From Acanthochlamys bracteata (Eukaryota > Streptophyta > Magnoliopsida > Pandanales > Velloziaceae), in the NCBI GenBank assembly GCA_019914995.1, contig CM034144.1, forward strand, positions 3,317,489-3,381,488: a DNA stretch of 64,000 nt. The letters are read 5' to 3'. Positions within the stretch are counted from its first letter, which is position 1. Every line of letters starts with the position of its first letter. Of this stretch, positions 36,051-47,689 are shown piece after piece. Both the position numbers and the translations under genes were made by a program. The notes below the pieces were generated by a model that was not told the origin of the DNA, did no database searches, and worked only from the letters and a program-made list of their open reading frames with translations.

Positions 36051-36649
36051 CAATACCATCAACAACTTTTCTGGACCATTACATTCAAATGCCAAAGCTC
36101 AACAAAATTTCTGGATCAACAGAACATTCATTGCGTAGTTTGTCGTCACTAACATTACAAGTTCTCATGATCAAAATTCATTCTCAGTTGTTTTGAACAA
36201 AATTAATGTAAAAAATTTCAAATTAAACAAAATAAATCAGCACAAAACACAAGCAGAAAGAACAACTCGAAAAGTTGGAGAAAACATTCTATCTGCCGAT
36301 CCTAGAACCTTCTTGGTGAAACTTTTTGTCGTGAGTCCTTCCTGGTGAATTCGCCTATCCTGCAGTAGTAATCCTTTCAGGATCTCTTCTCTGTCAAAAG
36401 AATGAAAAATATCAGCTAATGAAAGTAGACCCAAAACTGGAAAAAAATTCAAGCACACATTTAGAACTGAACAAAATCAGCCAACAAAAATACTCCATTA
36501 AGCAAAATCTTTCTCTGAATTAAATCAAATGAAATCAAATTTGAATGCAGTTGAGCGATAGTTCTCCACATTTCCAAAAACTTCAATCGATACGTCTCTT
36601 CTTAATAAATAAGGTAAATAAATAAAGAAAAAATAATAATAATCAGCTC

Positions 36650-37130
36650 CGGTGATCGTCTTATTGCTACTATAAATTTTCTTCACCCCACTGTCAATGC
36701 CGAGCTGGAATAAAATTCAAAAAAAATTAAAAAATAATGCATATTAGTAAAATCTTGATGAAATTGATCAAATGAGAACGAAAATGATGAAATTGAAAAG
36801 AAAACAGACCAGCTTACGGGAAACCGATAGAGTTGACAAGGTACTCAATGTCTCAATGGATGAAATTGATCAACTGAGCACGATTAGAAGAAGTGGGAAG
36901 AGAACTTACTAATTTGCGCTCCTAAGACGATCGCTGGCCAGCAACGACGATGTTTCGCTGCAATCTTTGGTGCTAGAGCTTCGATCGGCTGCGTGAAATG
37001 AGAACATGGAAGAGGAATAGAAGAAAGGAGATGATTTCAGCCAAAAATTCAACCGGCGATTGCTAAAACGCGCTGAGATCGATCAGGCGCGACGATCTCA
37101 CGAAAAAGTGGAGGGAGAGAAGGAAGGCAC
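36650..37130 (-). repeat. Right terminal inverted repeat of Mutator-like element
   Basis: Reverse complement of 30,240-30,715 with roughly one difference in five bases. Small indels include the (AAT)n spot near 36,630. Confidence 0.88.
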
Positions 37131-37354
37131 GGGGAAGGAAGAAATGAAAAGAAAAAAACATTACAACACCCTTTGGAAGGGCACGCGAATTGCCGAGCGT
37201 GCTCTTCCTAAGGGAACACGCCCGCGTCCGCGAGCGCGTGAATCTCAGCTGCGCGATCATGATCAAACGGTAGAGATTCAATATATACAATATGCACGAA
37301 CAGTGCACAATGTATACATATCCTACTCGTGTATTAATATATATACATATACGG
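37131..37354. other. Spacer with GC-rich segment
   Basis: GCACGCGAATTGCCGAGCG through CGCGTGAATCTCAGC is locally GC-rich, unlike its surroundings. It then turns into TATA-type repeats. No gene is supportable. Confidence 0.35.
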
Positions 37355-37738
37355 ATAGAATATAGGCACATGCCGGCTAAAAGTGGCCGGAAAAAATCTA
37401 ATCTTCAATATTGGATATGAACAACCATGAGTTGAAAATATATTGATAAAATTTCAGCTCAATCGGAATACAAGTCGACCTCCATCGGAACTCTTAATCG
37501 AAGTGATACGAAAACAAAATATATATCTTTTGTCAAATTTAACTTTTTATGTTATTTTGATCATGAATTCCAATGGAGGTCGATTCATATTTCGATTGAG
37601 ATAAAATTTTATCACATGTTCACAAGTCATAGTTCTTTATATCTAATGGTGGAGATTAGATTTGGAGATCTCCCCGGACACTATTGGCATGCGGCATGTG
37701 CACACATGTGCATTTAAGATGGCGTGTGCCTATATCCT
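37355..37738. mobile_element. Fold-back MITE, second copy
   Basis: Ends GGATAGAATATAGGCAC and GTGCCTATATCCTATCC are inverted repeats. The interior matches the MITE at 20,071-20,488: CATGCCGGCTAAAAGTGGCCGG, CAACCATGAGTT, TCAGCTCAATCGGAATAC, CTCCATCGGAACTC, and their complements on the right arm. The left arm lacks about 30 bp present on the right. Confidence 0.85.
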
Positions 37739-37749
37739 ATCCCATATAT

Positions 37750-38155
37750 ATATAGAAAAGATAGGGATAATTCTAGACACTTTTTTCCCGTTTTATGATT
37801 AGAGTGACCTTCAAATTCAATCTCCACCATTAAATATAAATATTTATTAATTAGAAGCATACTTATCAAAATTTCAGCACAATCAGAACAAGCATTCACC
37901 TCTATCCGATCACTTGATTAATATGACACAAATTATATGATATATTTTTTTTATTTTTTTATTTTCATCATCTTAATCAAGTCAACGGATAGAAGCGAAT
38001 TCATAATCCGATCGATCTAAAATTTGGTGAATACGTTTCTAAATCATAATTGTTCATATCTAGTGGTAGATATTAGATTTTTAGATAACTCTGACCATAA
38101 ACAGAAGAACTTCATGGATAGTGCCCCTAAAAAGAGAGTGAGTCTATCCCTCATT
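37750..38155. mobile_element. Fold-back MITE, diverged relative
   Basis: The left end GATAGGGATAATTCTAGACAC pairs with the right end TGAGTCTATCCCTC. The arms contain TTTCAGCACAATCAGAA, CTCTATCCGATCACTTGATTAATATGA and their mirrored counterparts AATCAAGTCAACGGATAGAAG, AATCCGATCGATC and TCATATCTAGTGG. The interior logic is shared with the two other fold-back elements. Confidence 0.75.
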
Positions 38156-38163
38156 ATATATAG

Positions 38164-38979
38164 TAGCGGTGGTAATATATGACCCGATCTGAATACGCAA
38201 TCCGAAATCGATCCACTTAATTAGTATTAGGGTAGAAAATTTGACCCGTATAAATATATGGGTTGGGTTAGGATTGAGCGAATTTGATCCGGTTATTAAA
38301 TGGGTCGATCCGGGTTAATTCGAAATTGACTAACCAATCCGAATTGCCATCTCTTGAAGAAATAACATTTGATTTTTCCTTTCCGTTTATTAAATATTAG
38401 CAATAAAAATAATCGATAATAGTAATTTATTATTAATAAGCTATATGGTGTTTATAATAATTATTTTTATATCTTAGTAAAATAGTATAAGATAAGAAAT
38501 ATAATATTATCGAAAGTATTAGTATGTAGGCGTTTCTGTAAATGACGAATTTGGATTTTATATAAAAACTTTTATCAAAATTGTTAGTATGTATTTATAA
38601 TCATAAAATTTCAACAGTAACCACATAATTTCAAAAAATAAAAATAATTTTTTTAAAAATATTTTAAGGACCGATGAAGATATTAAAAAAACCACATTTT
38701 GACGAGTGTTCACAATATCTCATCACAAAGAACATTGTGTATTTTTAATACAACTGATATTATGAATTCACTGAAACTTAAAAATATAAAATTAATAATT
38801 AATAATTTTGATTATTAAATGAGTCAACCCGAATTTAATTCGATTATTTATAGGCTGGACTAGGGTTGACAACTTTGACCTATATAATTTTATGAGTTGG
38901 ATTAGAATTGAACAAATTTGACCCAATTATTAAATAAGTCGTCCTGAAACTGACTCAACAATTCAAATTGCTATCCCTA
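38164..38979. mobile_element. hAT-like non-autonomous element, inverted copy
   Basis: The ends TAGCGGTGGTAATAT and TTGCTATCCCTA correspond to the termini of 5661-6520. The interior is its reverse complement: GACCCGTATAAATATATGGGTTGGG, ATTAAATGGGTCGATCCGGGTTAA, CAATAAAAATAATCGATAATAG, GGACCGATGAAGA. It lies back to back with the previous MITE. The 8-bp duplication is not clear. Confidence 0.82.
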
Positions 38980-38984
38980 TACGT

Positions 38985-40580
38985 ATGCGTGCACATTCCC
39001 TTCCCCCCTCACACGCGTGCTTTAATGAGAAATAAGCATACAAGAGGGCAATTTTGCCAACTTTGTTGATTTTGGGGGTGTTTGGCTTTGCTTTCCCCCA
39101 ACCCAACTTTTCAATTCTCCATTTCACGTTTTTCAATACATATTTTATAAATATATAAAAAATTTATTTAAAAATTTAGAAAGTGTAGAAAAATTCTACG
39201 GAGTGAGATCTTTTTATTGCATATTTTTATTATTTTTTTAGAAGTAAAAAAAATAGAGCTCGTTTTTTAAAAAAGATAAAAATATTCTTCATTTTACAAA
39301 AGCTCTCATTTCATAAGCAATCCCAAACGCCCCTTTAGAGGGTATCCTTACGCGGCTCCATTTTTTCTTCTTCATTTTTTTTTCCCCTTCGTAGTGAGCT
39401 CACCCGCTACCTCCCGCTCGCCATTTTCTCGCAGCAGGCGAGCCTTCTTGTTCCCCATACAGGTTCAATTCTTTCTCATCCCATCTGGTTCCTTCATTCC
39501 CTCTCAAAAATTTTTCTTTCCCACTTCAAACCCTAAACTTTCTTTCGTCGCAGTCGAAGCATTTTATGGCCGACATACAATCAAAATAGGGCTAGTAAAC
39601 TTTTAATTTTCTTCTTCTCATTCTTCTTTACCTTCTAATGCGTTCAATTTCGCGATTGGCCGCGTTTTCGCTCTCCTGCTCGCTCCATCTCCTTGGGCGG
39701 CAAATTGAACCCGCAGATCTCATTCCTCTCTGTCTTGCAAAGCAAAAGAAATTCTCACATTCTCTCATTGATTGGCATCAAATTCAGAGAAGTTCTTCTT
39801 TCAAATATTTTGTTTTCAGAAGAGGTAATCTTTTGATTTTTCCATTTGTGTTTCATTTGATTTGGCATTTCTATGATTGATTGAGTGGGCTCTGTATATT
39901 ATAGTTGTAATGATCTAAGTAAAATGAACTTGTTTTGAGTGTTTGGGCTCATATCTGTTAGCAATTTTAGCTGTGTTCACTATGTGTCATTGTTATTGAG
40001 AGTTTGTTTGATTCAATTTCTCAATTGCTCGATTTCTAAATTTGTTCAAGCTTGGTTTGTGATTGGCTTGATATTTTTCTTTTGATTGTATAGTAATGTT
40101 GTTCTCATGTGATACAATTTTTAGTTGATAGCTTAAAGTAACGCAAAGTTATGCAAAATAGCATCCCATTTTTGTTGCAGTTGAGAAACTTAGAAACAAC
40201 AACAAAAAAATAGGAACTCTAGTACAGCAACTCTTGTAATACTAGAGGTACCATTTAGTGCCCCTGCTAGAGTCCTTTGTATCTCTATAGAAGTGATGAA
40301 TGATCACTTTGTGATTGGTGTTAAAGATGAACTTTGGCTTCCAATTGGAAGGACTCTAGGATAATATTCTTAGTTGTTTCTTTTTAGCATTTTAAATGTT
40401 TGGTTTTAGTTCACCTTAACTGGAAACTAAAGATCTTCCTTCTGGGCATAGATTAATACAAAGACGGCCGTGACCAGTACACCAAGGAGCAATTGTAGGC
40501 CATAAACGATGAGTGCAAGCTATATCGCTTGTATACAATTAAAGACTATGTTCATGCTTGTACAAAGGGATTGAATCTCT
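38985..40580 (+). repeat. Left arm of 13-kb-spaced inverted repeat (hAT 5' region)
   Basis: Its reverse complement recurs at 53,780-55,127: GCGTGCACAT.CCC, TTGATTTTGGGGG, GGTATCCTTAC.CGGCT, GCAGATCTC, ATGAACTTTGGCTTCCAA, AAGATCTTCCTTCT and GACTATGTTCATGCTTGT. The arm holds the 5' part of the hAT element whose transposase remnant follows at 41,310. It contains an extra 259-bp MITE that the right arm lacks. Confidence 0.85.
39075..39333. mobile_element. MITE with GGGGYGTTTGG ends, 259 bp
   Basis: The ends GGGGTGTTTGG and CCAAACGCCCC form an 11-bp inverted repeat with one mismatch. The interior is AT-rich with A-runs. The inverted arm at 55,025-55,045 reads straight through (TATCC beside CCCCCC AAAATC in plus orientation), giving an empty site. 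This proves insertion. The termini resemble PIF/Harbinger-type MITEs. The duplication (T-rich, 3 bp or more) is ambiguous because the site is a G-run. Confidence 0.8.
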
Positions 40581-41309
40581 TCGAAAGTGCTCTCTTGAGA
40601 AGGGATGAGTAAGCATGTTTTAACATGAAATGAATCCTTAGTAGATAGATATGTTCTTGAAAATTTTCATAATTTTTTACAATTTTTCTTTTTTTTTTTT
40701 TTTTTGTGTTGGTAAACTGAACAAAAGATTGAAACAGTTTGTGATTTTGCTTTGAAGATTGCGACCGTTGCATATTTTCGACTGGAGCCAGATGGTGAAT
40801 TGCAGCTCATAGCTAGGATGAATAAGATCTATTGATTTTGTACTTCCCTTGTATGGATGTAGGATAAACTCCTAATGTAACATGTTCTGTACTTTCCTCA
40901 TATAGGTGCATGATGAAGTCCTAATGTAGCATATTACGCTATGTTCTTCGAACTACCTCTAATGGTAGTAATCGGAAAAATATAAAAAGTAAACATATGG
41001 TCCAGTGTAATTAGATGAAGTTTAAACCTTTCTAACTTATGTACTTTAAAATCTTCAATGAAAAGAACATGTCCATTATATCAGTGTTTGTATAACTTAC
41101 ATTGTATGTACAAATTTAAAGAGACTGAACATTATCTTTTTATTACTTCCTTAATGGAGTTTGGGATGCTTCAGCCAGAGTTGCCTGCTTGGAGCACATT
41201 TGTTTTGATATGTACATCTCTCCGTTTATTGCTCAACATGCAACCTTTTGCTATGTGATGCTTCAATTTCTGAAGATTTACGGTATGCTTAGTTTTACCG
41301 AATTTTATT

Positions 41310-43290
41310 CATTGGTGCAGGTTAAAAAGCTCCTCACTATGATGCTTTTAGAAATTGAATAAAAATATTGAGGAGATTGATCGCTACGTTAAGAGCTACC
41401 GTGATGCATGGAAAAGAACAGGATGCACCATTATGACTGGTGGATGGTTAGATCAGAATAGAAGAACCCTTATTAATTTCTATTGTATTACCCAAAAAGT
41501 ACCATCTTTTTCAAATCTGTTTATGCATAGCTTCCAAAACTGCAGATATGTTATACAAGTAATTTGGAGAAGTTATTTTACGTGTGGGTGATGAATAGTT
41601 GATTCTTTTTATAACAGATAATGCATCTAATTATGTAGCTGCTATAAATTATTGGAGAAGGAGTTTCGAGGTTTGTATTGGTCTCATATGTTGCACGCTG
41701 CATTAATCTCATGTTTAATGATATTGGGAAGTCGAATAAAGTTAGTACTTTGGTAGCTCATGCATGTAGAATTACTAAGTATATCTACAATTATTGTTTT
41801 TCTTTACATTTGATGAGAAAGTTTACATGTGGAATGAAAATATTTAAACTAGTACCTATTCGTTTTGCTACCAATTTTATTACTTTTCAAATTATATTGG
41901 GTCAAAAGGATAGTTTGAGGGCTATGTAACTTCAAAACAATTGACAAGTTCAGCGTATGCTAAAGATAATAGAGGAAAAAAATTTGTAGATGATGTCTTA
42001 CCCCTTCTTTTTGAACAGAATGTGCCAATATTGTGAAACATATTGAACCTCTAGTTTGTGTTCTTCATTATTTTGATAGTGATGATATACCTTACATGGG
42101 GTACTTGTTTGAACCTATTCATACAGCCAAAGATGAGAAAATGAGGAGATTTAAGAGAAGTAATAAAAGAGTTGCACCATATCTAAACATTATCAATAAT
42201 GGATGGGATCATCAATTAGGTAGAGCTCTGTATGCAGCTATTTACTCGCTTAATCCTAGTTAGGAATATGATAGCTCTTCGTTTCAAAAACTTCTTCCAC
42301 TACTTCAGTCCTTCTTGACAGTTACAGAAAAGTTGCATTGGGAGATTTTGAGTTGATCAGTAAGTTGACTAGTGGGATGAAGATTTTTAGAAATACCGAA
42401 GGAGATTTTGGACGTATTTCTGCTATTGCTAATCGTCAATCTATGGCTCAAGAAAGAAATAATTACTAATTTATGATTTATTGATTTTTACTGTTTTACA
42501 TATTCTTTTTGTTTTCTAAAACTTTTGTTTTCTTGTAGATGAATGGTGGTTGTTATATGAAAATAGTGCTAAACATCTCCAGAAGTTGGCCATTCATATT
42601 TTAAGCTAAACATGTAGTGCCTCAGGTTGTAAGAGCATTTTAAGCCAAACATATAGTGCCTCAGGTTGTGAGAGGAAGTGCAACATATTTGAACATATTC
42701 ATTCCAAGAAAAGAAATAAATTGGAGTATTAACGACTAAATGATCTTGTATATATTCATTACAACTTGAGATTAAGACAAAGGTAATAGTTATTCTATTT
42801 CTTTTATTGTCAACCTTTTATTTTTTATTGTTCATACTTTCATATGTTTATTTTTTATTTTGTAAATACATACTCGGAATTATTTCAAGGGTCAAAACTA
42901 TGACCCTATTGATGTTGAAAGATTCGGTGAGAAATGATGATTGGATAACTATGGATGAACCATCACTTTTAACTAATGAAGTGTTAGAAGCATGGTCAAT
43001 TCAGGAGAAATTCACTTATGGTAACTATTTCTATTTTTATTATCAGTTAACAGTGTTTGTTGGATTGAGGATTTTTAAAATCTAAAATTTTAATTGTAAG
43101 TGTTTATAGATGCTGATTTAGATTTAGACCTATAAGACCTTGATGTAGATGATGAGAAAAATGAAGGATGTGGACTTGATGCGCAAGAGTTCTTCTTGTC
43201 AGATTGTTGTTCAAGGGTTAAAGATAACTGTTTTCGTCTTTTAGAATCAATGCGTGACTTGATGTTCAGTAGTAGTTTTTGAGTTTTTGT
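41310..43290 (+). pseudogene. hAT transposase (DUF659/hAT-C) pseudogene
   Basis: hAT transposases cut and paste DNA with an RNase-H-like core. The sequence gives IEEIDRYVKSYRDAWKRTGCTIMTGGWLDQNRRTLINF (41,358-41,480), the DUF659 start. ITDNASNYVAA-like and SHMLHAAL traces lie at 41,615-41,700, then RFATNFITFQ (about 41,865). Further on come DDIPYMGYLFEPI and NNGWDHQLGRALYAA (42,080-42,260). The hAT-C dimerisation segment reads WWLLYENSAKHLQKLAIHIL...CERKCNIFEHIHSKKRNKLE (42,545-42,730). Intron-like T-rich gaps separate the parts. An acidic LDAQEF tail lies near 43,180. Several frameshifts and stops disable it, and the dimerisation part carries a tandem duplication. Confidence 0.88.
42599..42676 (+). 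repeat. 39-bp in-frame tandem duplication in hAT-C region
   Basis: Units 42,599-42,637 and 42,638-42,676 each read TTTTAAGC(T/C)AAACAT.TAGTG and carry a CSASGC/YSASGC codon block. The length of 39 bp keeps the frame, so the conserved SASGCER motif of the family appears twice. They differ at five positions. Confidence 0.85.
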
Positions 43291-43570
43291 TAGCATGTTG
43301 CTGTAAAAAGGATAATATTTGTGACTGATGTTATTAGAAATATATTACATGTCTTGAAGATTGGTGATGTTGTTTGGTTGCAATTGATTATGTTTAGGAA
43401 TTTAAGTATGCATTTTGTTTGGTAAGCTTTGCTGTCTGGTTCTAGTCATTTATGGTGGTTCTATGGTTCATGGTTTTAATGGTTCTGTTTAGGAATTTAA
43501 TTCTGGTTCTAGTACTTCAGTTTGGTATGCTTTACTGTTTGGCATGCTTTGCATTCTTTTTTGTCATCAC

Positions 43571-44030
43571 AAGACTTACAAAATATCATTGCATTTTTGT
43601 TAGATTACTTATCCATGTAGTGGCAAGTTTCATTTTATTTGGTTTCATGGTTTGCTGATTGTTCTCTTTACAAATTTCAACTTGCATCCTATTTGGTCTG
43701 CAATTTGGTTCTGGTGGTACATAAGACATACAAAATAACTTTGCATTTTGTTGCTAATTGTAATATTTTTCATTCATGAAAAATATGGTGTGTTGTGGAT
43801 GGACTCTAGTGGTCTAAGACTTACAAAATATCATTGGATTTTGGCTGGATTACTTATTTTAAGTTTTAATTCTATTTGGTTTCATATTTTGCTGTCTTCT
43901 CTGTTGGCAACTTTGCATTCTATTAAATTTGCTGTCTGGTTTTGGTGGTATGACTTAAACAATATCTTTGCATTTTGTTACTAATTGTAATATTTCTTAT
44001 GCATAAAAAATATAGTGTGGATGTAGTTGC
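43571..44030. repeat. Tandem repeat, two units of about 245 bp
   Basis: ACTTACAAAATATCATTG starts at 43,573 and 43,818. Each unit continues with GATTACTTAT, TATTTGGTTTCAT, GCTG, a second AAACAATATC/AAATAACTTTGCATTTTGTT and AATTGTAATATTT. A related TTGCATCAGCATG-type set follows at 44,035-44,150. Confidence 0.7.
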
Positions 44031-44565
44031 TAGTGATGCAGCATGCTTGTTATTGCTGGCTGAAACATCAAGGATAGTGCTGACTGTTAGCTGGAACAAC
44101 AAGGCTTATGATGCAGCATGTTTGTTATTTTTGAAAGAATGTTGATTGTTACTCTTGTAGGCTTGCTGTTGTTTCATTGCTGGCTGGAACCATAAGGTTC
44201 ATTGAAGGAAGTAGCTGATGGAATTCTTGGAATAGTAAGGCTTATTGCTAGCTTGTGAATGTTATTGCAATTAGTTGTAATTTGTTAGCCAGTTGTAAGG
44301 AATTGCTCTTGGGATGTCATTTTTGTTGTTCGTAACATGGAATTGTTACTGAGATGTTATTACTTGTGTTTTTAACTTGATATCGTATTGCTTGCTGCTG
44401 ACTGAATGGTAACGTTTATTATTTATTTGTTACTTATTATTGGTGAAGTTGTTGTTATTAGCTTGTCGTTGTCTTGTTGAATGATACTTGAGACTTATTG
44501 ATGTCTTTTTGATAGGATTGATGTTGCTGTTGGAAGTTTGAACTTAGATGTTATGATGTGATGGT

Positions 44566-44582
44566 ATGGATGTAATATATAC

Positions 44583-44617
<35 letters not shown>

Positions 44618-44735
44618 CATATACATATATTTATATATATATATATATTTTATATACATATACATATATATGTATATCTATATGTATATATATATATATG
44701 TACATATATATCTACATATATATATATTTATTGTA
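44566..44735. repeat. (ATACAT)n/(TA)n microsatellite
   Basis: About 170 bp of alternating TATA, ACATAT and TATGTA words, almost without G or C other than in TAC/GTA. Confidence 0.95.
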
Positions 44736-44744
44736 TATTTTTAT

Positions 44745-44843
44745 TATCTTTTTTAGGTAAAAATAGTAAGGCTCATTTTTACAAAAGCACAAAATAATTT
44801 CCATTTTGAAAAAGCTTCATCTCAAAAGAATGCCAAACGCCCC
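44745..44843. mobile_element. Right half of a GGGGYGTTTGG-type MITE
   Basis: It ends GCCAAACGCCCC and matches the right half of 39,075-39,333 (AAAAATAG.AAGGCTC/GAGCTC, CATTTT.ACAAAAGC, AAGCTT.CAT.TC). The left half is replaced by the microsatellite. Confidence 0.65.
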
Positions 44844-45650
44844 AAGAGCGTTGTCTCTCCTTCCATCTGTAGTCGTCTATCAGAGCATTGCTGCTTGTTA
44901 CGTGAAGTTTGTAGTTCACTTTGATAGTACTAGTATGGCTTTCCTCACAACATCTTTTTGTTTACCTAAAGTCATGCTAGTCTTAGTTGTAGGTAGAGGT
45001 TTTGTTATTTGCTTTATAATTTTGTAAGAAAATAGTAAGTTGAGTAACTTACAGCCAAAGACACCTTTTGTGATCCTAAGCTACTATGCCACATAGTAGA
45101 AAATGAACCATAGTCGTGCTCGGTATTTTTGAGGCATGGGTATAGGCTAGGGGTTCAAGATGTTCCCAGAGAGGAACTGAGATTGAGGCTGAGCTCTGAC
45201 ACAAAAGCCACTATCAAGGATGCTCTGTTAGCTGGAGGTATTTGGATCAAACCTAATGAGAGATTGAAGAAGAACGTCTGGGAATTGTTTGTTTTGATTT
45301 TTATCAAATTTTGCACTATTATGGCAAATAGCCGAATATATGCTTTAAGCTAACGGTACAGTGATAACCAAAGAAATGACTGGTAAAACTATATCTAAAG
45401 TGTCAACTTACAAAAAGTATCTATGAATAGCGGTATTTATATTTCCTCACTAGGAAAGCAAAAGTCTCCATAAAGACTAGATCTTTATTTAGTTACTAAG
45501 TTTAGATAACTCATGGCTGAAGTATACTGGGAATACAACAAATCATTCTTTTAAACAGAAGAATAAAACAAAATCAATCGTATTTACTATGATTACTTTC
45601 TTGCCCAACTGGAAGAGAGATTACTTGTAGAAATCGAGTTTGTAGGTGTT
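44844..45650. other. Unassigned stretch between hAT and viral blocks
   Basis: About 800 bp. A 74-codon open stretch at 45,129-45,353 is rich in charged residues but resembles no family I know. No RNA gene or repeat termini are visible. Confidence 0.35.
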
Positions 45651-45654
45651 TGCA

Positions 45655-47560
45655 CATAATGAGAAACATTCCGTTGGCATAGATCTCTTTAATGATACAA
45701 AATAATACTCACCGAAAAATGAATAGTGTGATTTCTATGGGCCTTCTTAGTCACATATACACTACAACTCTACGAGTTTGAACAAAACTAAGGGTATTCC
45801 TTGGAGTCTAACCCATTAGATAAAGAAGAATACAAACATTATACATGATATATGTCGTTAGAGCATTAGGGTCAATACATAAAAAAAATGATATCTCCAT
45901 TCAAATATATATATATAATACATTGTTAAAACCATATTTTTCGTATACTGTACAATATCTACGATGTCTTTTGTGTTATATTTGCAGATATACTAACATA
46001 CTTGTTCCTCTTATCGGAACATGAATATTGACCATATTGAACGAGTTGAAAAGGTGAAGCGTCAAAACAGTGTAAGCAAGTAGTCTCTAGAAAGACGAAA
46101 CAAGTTTTTGCTGAAGCTTCAGCTTCTATGCCCACAAGAGTAGTTCACACTCCTCTAGGAGCACAAGTTACACTGACTACCACAGCAAAAGGTTTCGTGC
46201 CTACATAAGCAGTTGCACTTGCGACCCAACAGGTCAAAAGCCAAATAGGCAAATAGGCACAACAACCCCAAGATAAGGGTAATGCAGTACTTTTTGTAAT
46301 CGCAGCAATTCCTACTAAAAAATAATTTTACGCTAGAATGACGATGAAAGATTGGTACAACATGGACCTAAAGAATACTAGCCCTATATTTATGACAAAC
46401 TCAATGGGTGCTTTAGAGCCTTCAATCTGCAGACCACAAATCTGCTAATTCTAGCTAACTCAACTAGACTGGACACTCTCGGAAATGAGAAAAATACACA
46501 ATCAAACTCGAGATTTGGTTGCGAAGCTACTCGAGTTTTCGGCCACAGCCAAATCAGAAGCTCTATGCAAAAGGGATGCAAATCTCTTTACTGAAACTTC
46601 TATAAAACAAAGGAAGCTGAGGAACATCTTCTCCCAAATCGAGGCGAAGGATCTTGTGAACCTCAAAATACAGGTTAAGAAAATGCAAGCCGAGATTAAC
46701 TTTCAAAAGATGATCTCGTTATATGAAGGACAACTTCTAGAAGGCTGGCAGCTACTTTTTTTCTTCTGTCAATTGGAAGATACAGAAATATAACAACCCC
46801 TTATTAGGAAAGAGCTCATTCTAAACAAAAAACAGATGCCACGAATACTGGCATGATTTAATGACATCCATCATTACAAAATCACACATAAGAAACGGGC
46901 TAGTTCATGAAATCTCAATAATGATAAATTAGAAGATTACTTCTGTTGCATTCCTGACAGTTGCAAAGCTATTATCGCAAGATATTCCCGTAGGTTTCAG
47001 ACCATCTTCATGTTCAAAATCTAGATCATCTGGGAGGAATGGGAATATACAAAGTTGCTCCTAGCAATCCAAATCTGTGAGCTTAACAAGGTGTCCGACG
47101 CTCGAAATCATCATTTTTTGAAGTTCAACAAAAAGGACTTCAACGAAGATGTAGAAAGGCTCCAGGCAGCATAAGAATTTGTTAACGATGCAGACCCTAT
47201 TTCTCGCTTCGAACAAACTCGATCTATGCATAAAAAGTTATTCTCTTTCTAAATTGCATAGACAAAAACACAGGCTACCGGTGGCGAGTTGCACAAGAAT
47301 TTTTCAAATCCCTACACCTCAAAAAATTAGGACAGAAGCACAACAAGACTACCATCTGAATTTCAAGAGTTGAAGACTAGTTTGCCAACGAAGCAATGAA
47401 CGACGCAGATGATTCATTAGATTCTGATATAATGGCAGCACTCACCATCGACAACTAGTTCAGAGTCTTGCGCACAAAGCATGGTGGAACCTAACATCAA
47501 ATCAAAGAACTACTGAGAGTTTCCTTTCTATCACAAACAACAGCACATGGTTGCCACATG
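45655..47560 (+). pseudogene. Endogenous caulimovirid-like block, unit 1, plus copy
   Basis: This block recurs in reverse complement at 51,340-53,160. Shared parts include a TATATATA-rich leader, an acceptor-like TTTGCAG near 45,988, and an ATG at about 46,022 starting MNI(D/H)..(E/Q)RVEK. The best preserved open part is 46,485-46,793, with VAKLLEFSATAKS. It ends just before a promoter-like region. The product is not recognised. By position, as the last frame before the promoter, it could be a transactivator-type or accessory gene, which is inference. Frameshifts and stops are frequent in both copies, so neither is functional. Confidence 0.6.
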
Positions 47561-47665
47561 ACCACTGATGTGGCCTGACGAGAAGTTCTGTTTTAGAGCC
47601 ATTATTGTAATAGTATAGTAATAAGATTTTTTTACATTATTATACCTGCTAACTATGTATCGGTA
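47560..47665 (+). promoter_or_regulatory. Truncated caulimovirid-type promoter
   Basis: ACCACTGATGTGGCCTGACG (47,561-47,580) aligns with the reverse complement of 53,560-53,578, where it reads CTGACGTGGCTTGACG. That is a pair of TGACG boxes like the as-1 element upstream of caulimovirus 35S promoters. Similarity continues through AGCCATTATT.TAATAGTATAGTAATAAG and stops near 47,665, before the TATA region. Confidence 0.6.
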
Positions 47666-47689
47666 GAGTAGCCTCCCCCACCAAAAGTT

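Larger units (their letters stand above)
30240..37130 (+). mobile_element. Mutator-like element, about 6.9 kb, with FAR1-type gene
   Basis: Long terminal inverted repeats (30,240-30,715 and 36,650-37,130) enclose a decayed FAR1/MULE gene on the plus strand (31,921-34,270). Tandem repeats lie at 30,854-31,106, an A-rich block at 34,380-35,460 and a CACTTG-word block at 35,465-36,050. The size and layout are those of an autonomous Mutator-like element that has lost coding ability. No 9-bp target duplication could be fixed because the outer ends are not sharp. Confidence 0.83.

Noticed and set aside
41678..41929. Separate gene between hAT pieces
   Set aside because: It is a frame-shifted continuation of the hAT transposase (RFATNFITFQ belongs to the DUF659 order), not an independent gene.
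44566..44760. Tyr/Ile/Thr-rich open frame
   Set aside because: Translation of a TATACA microsatellite.
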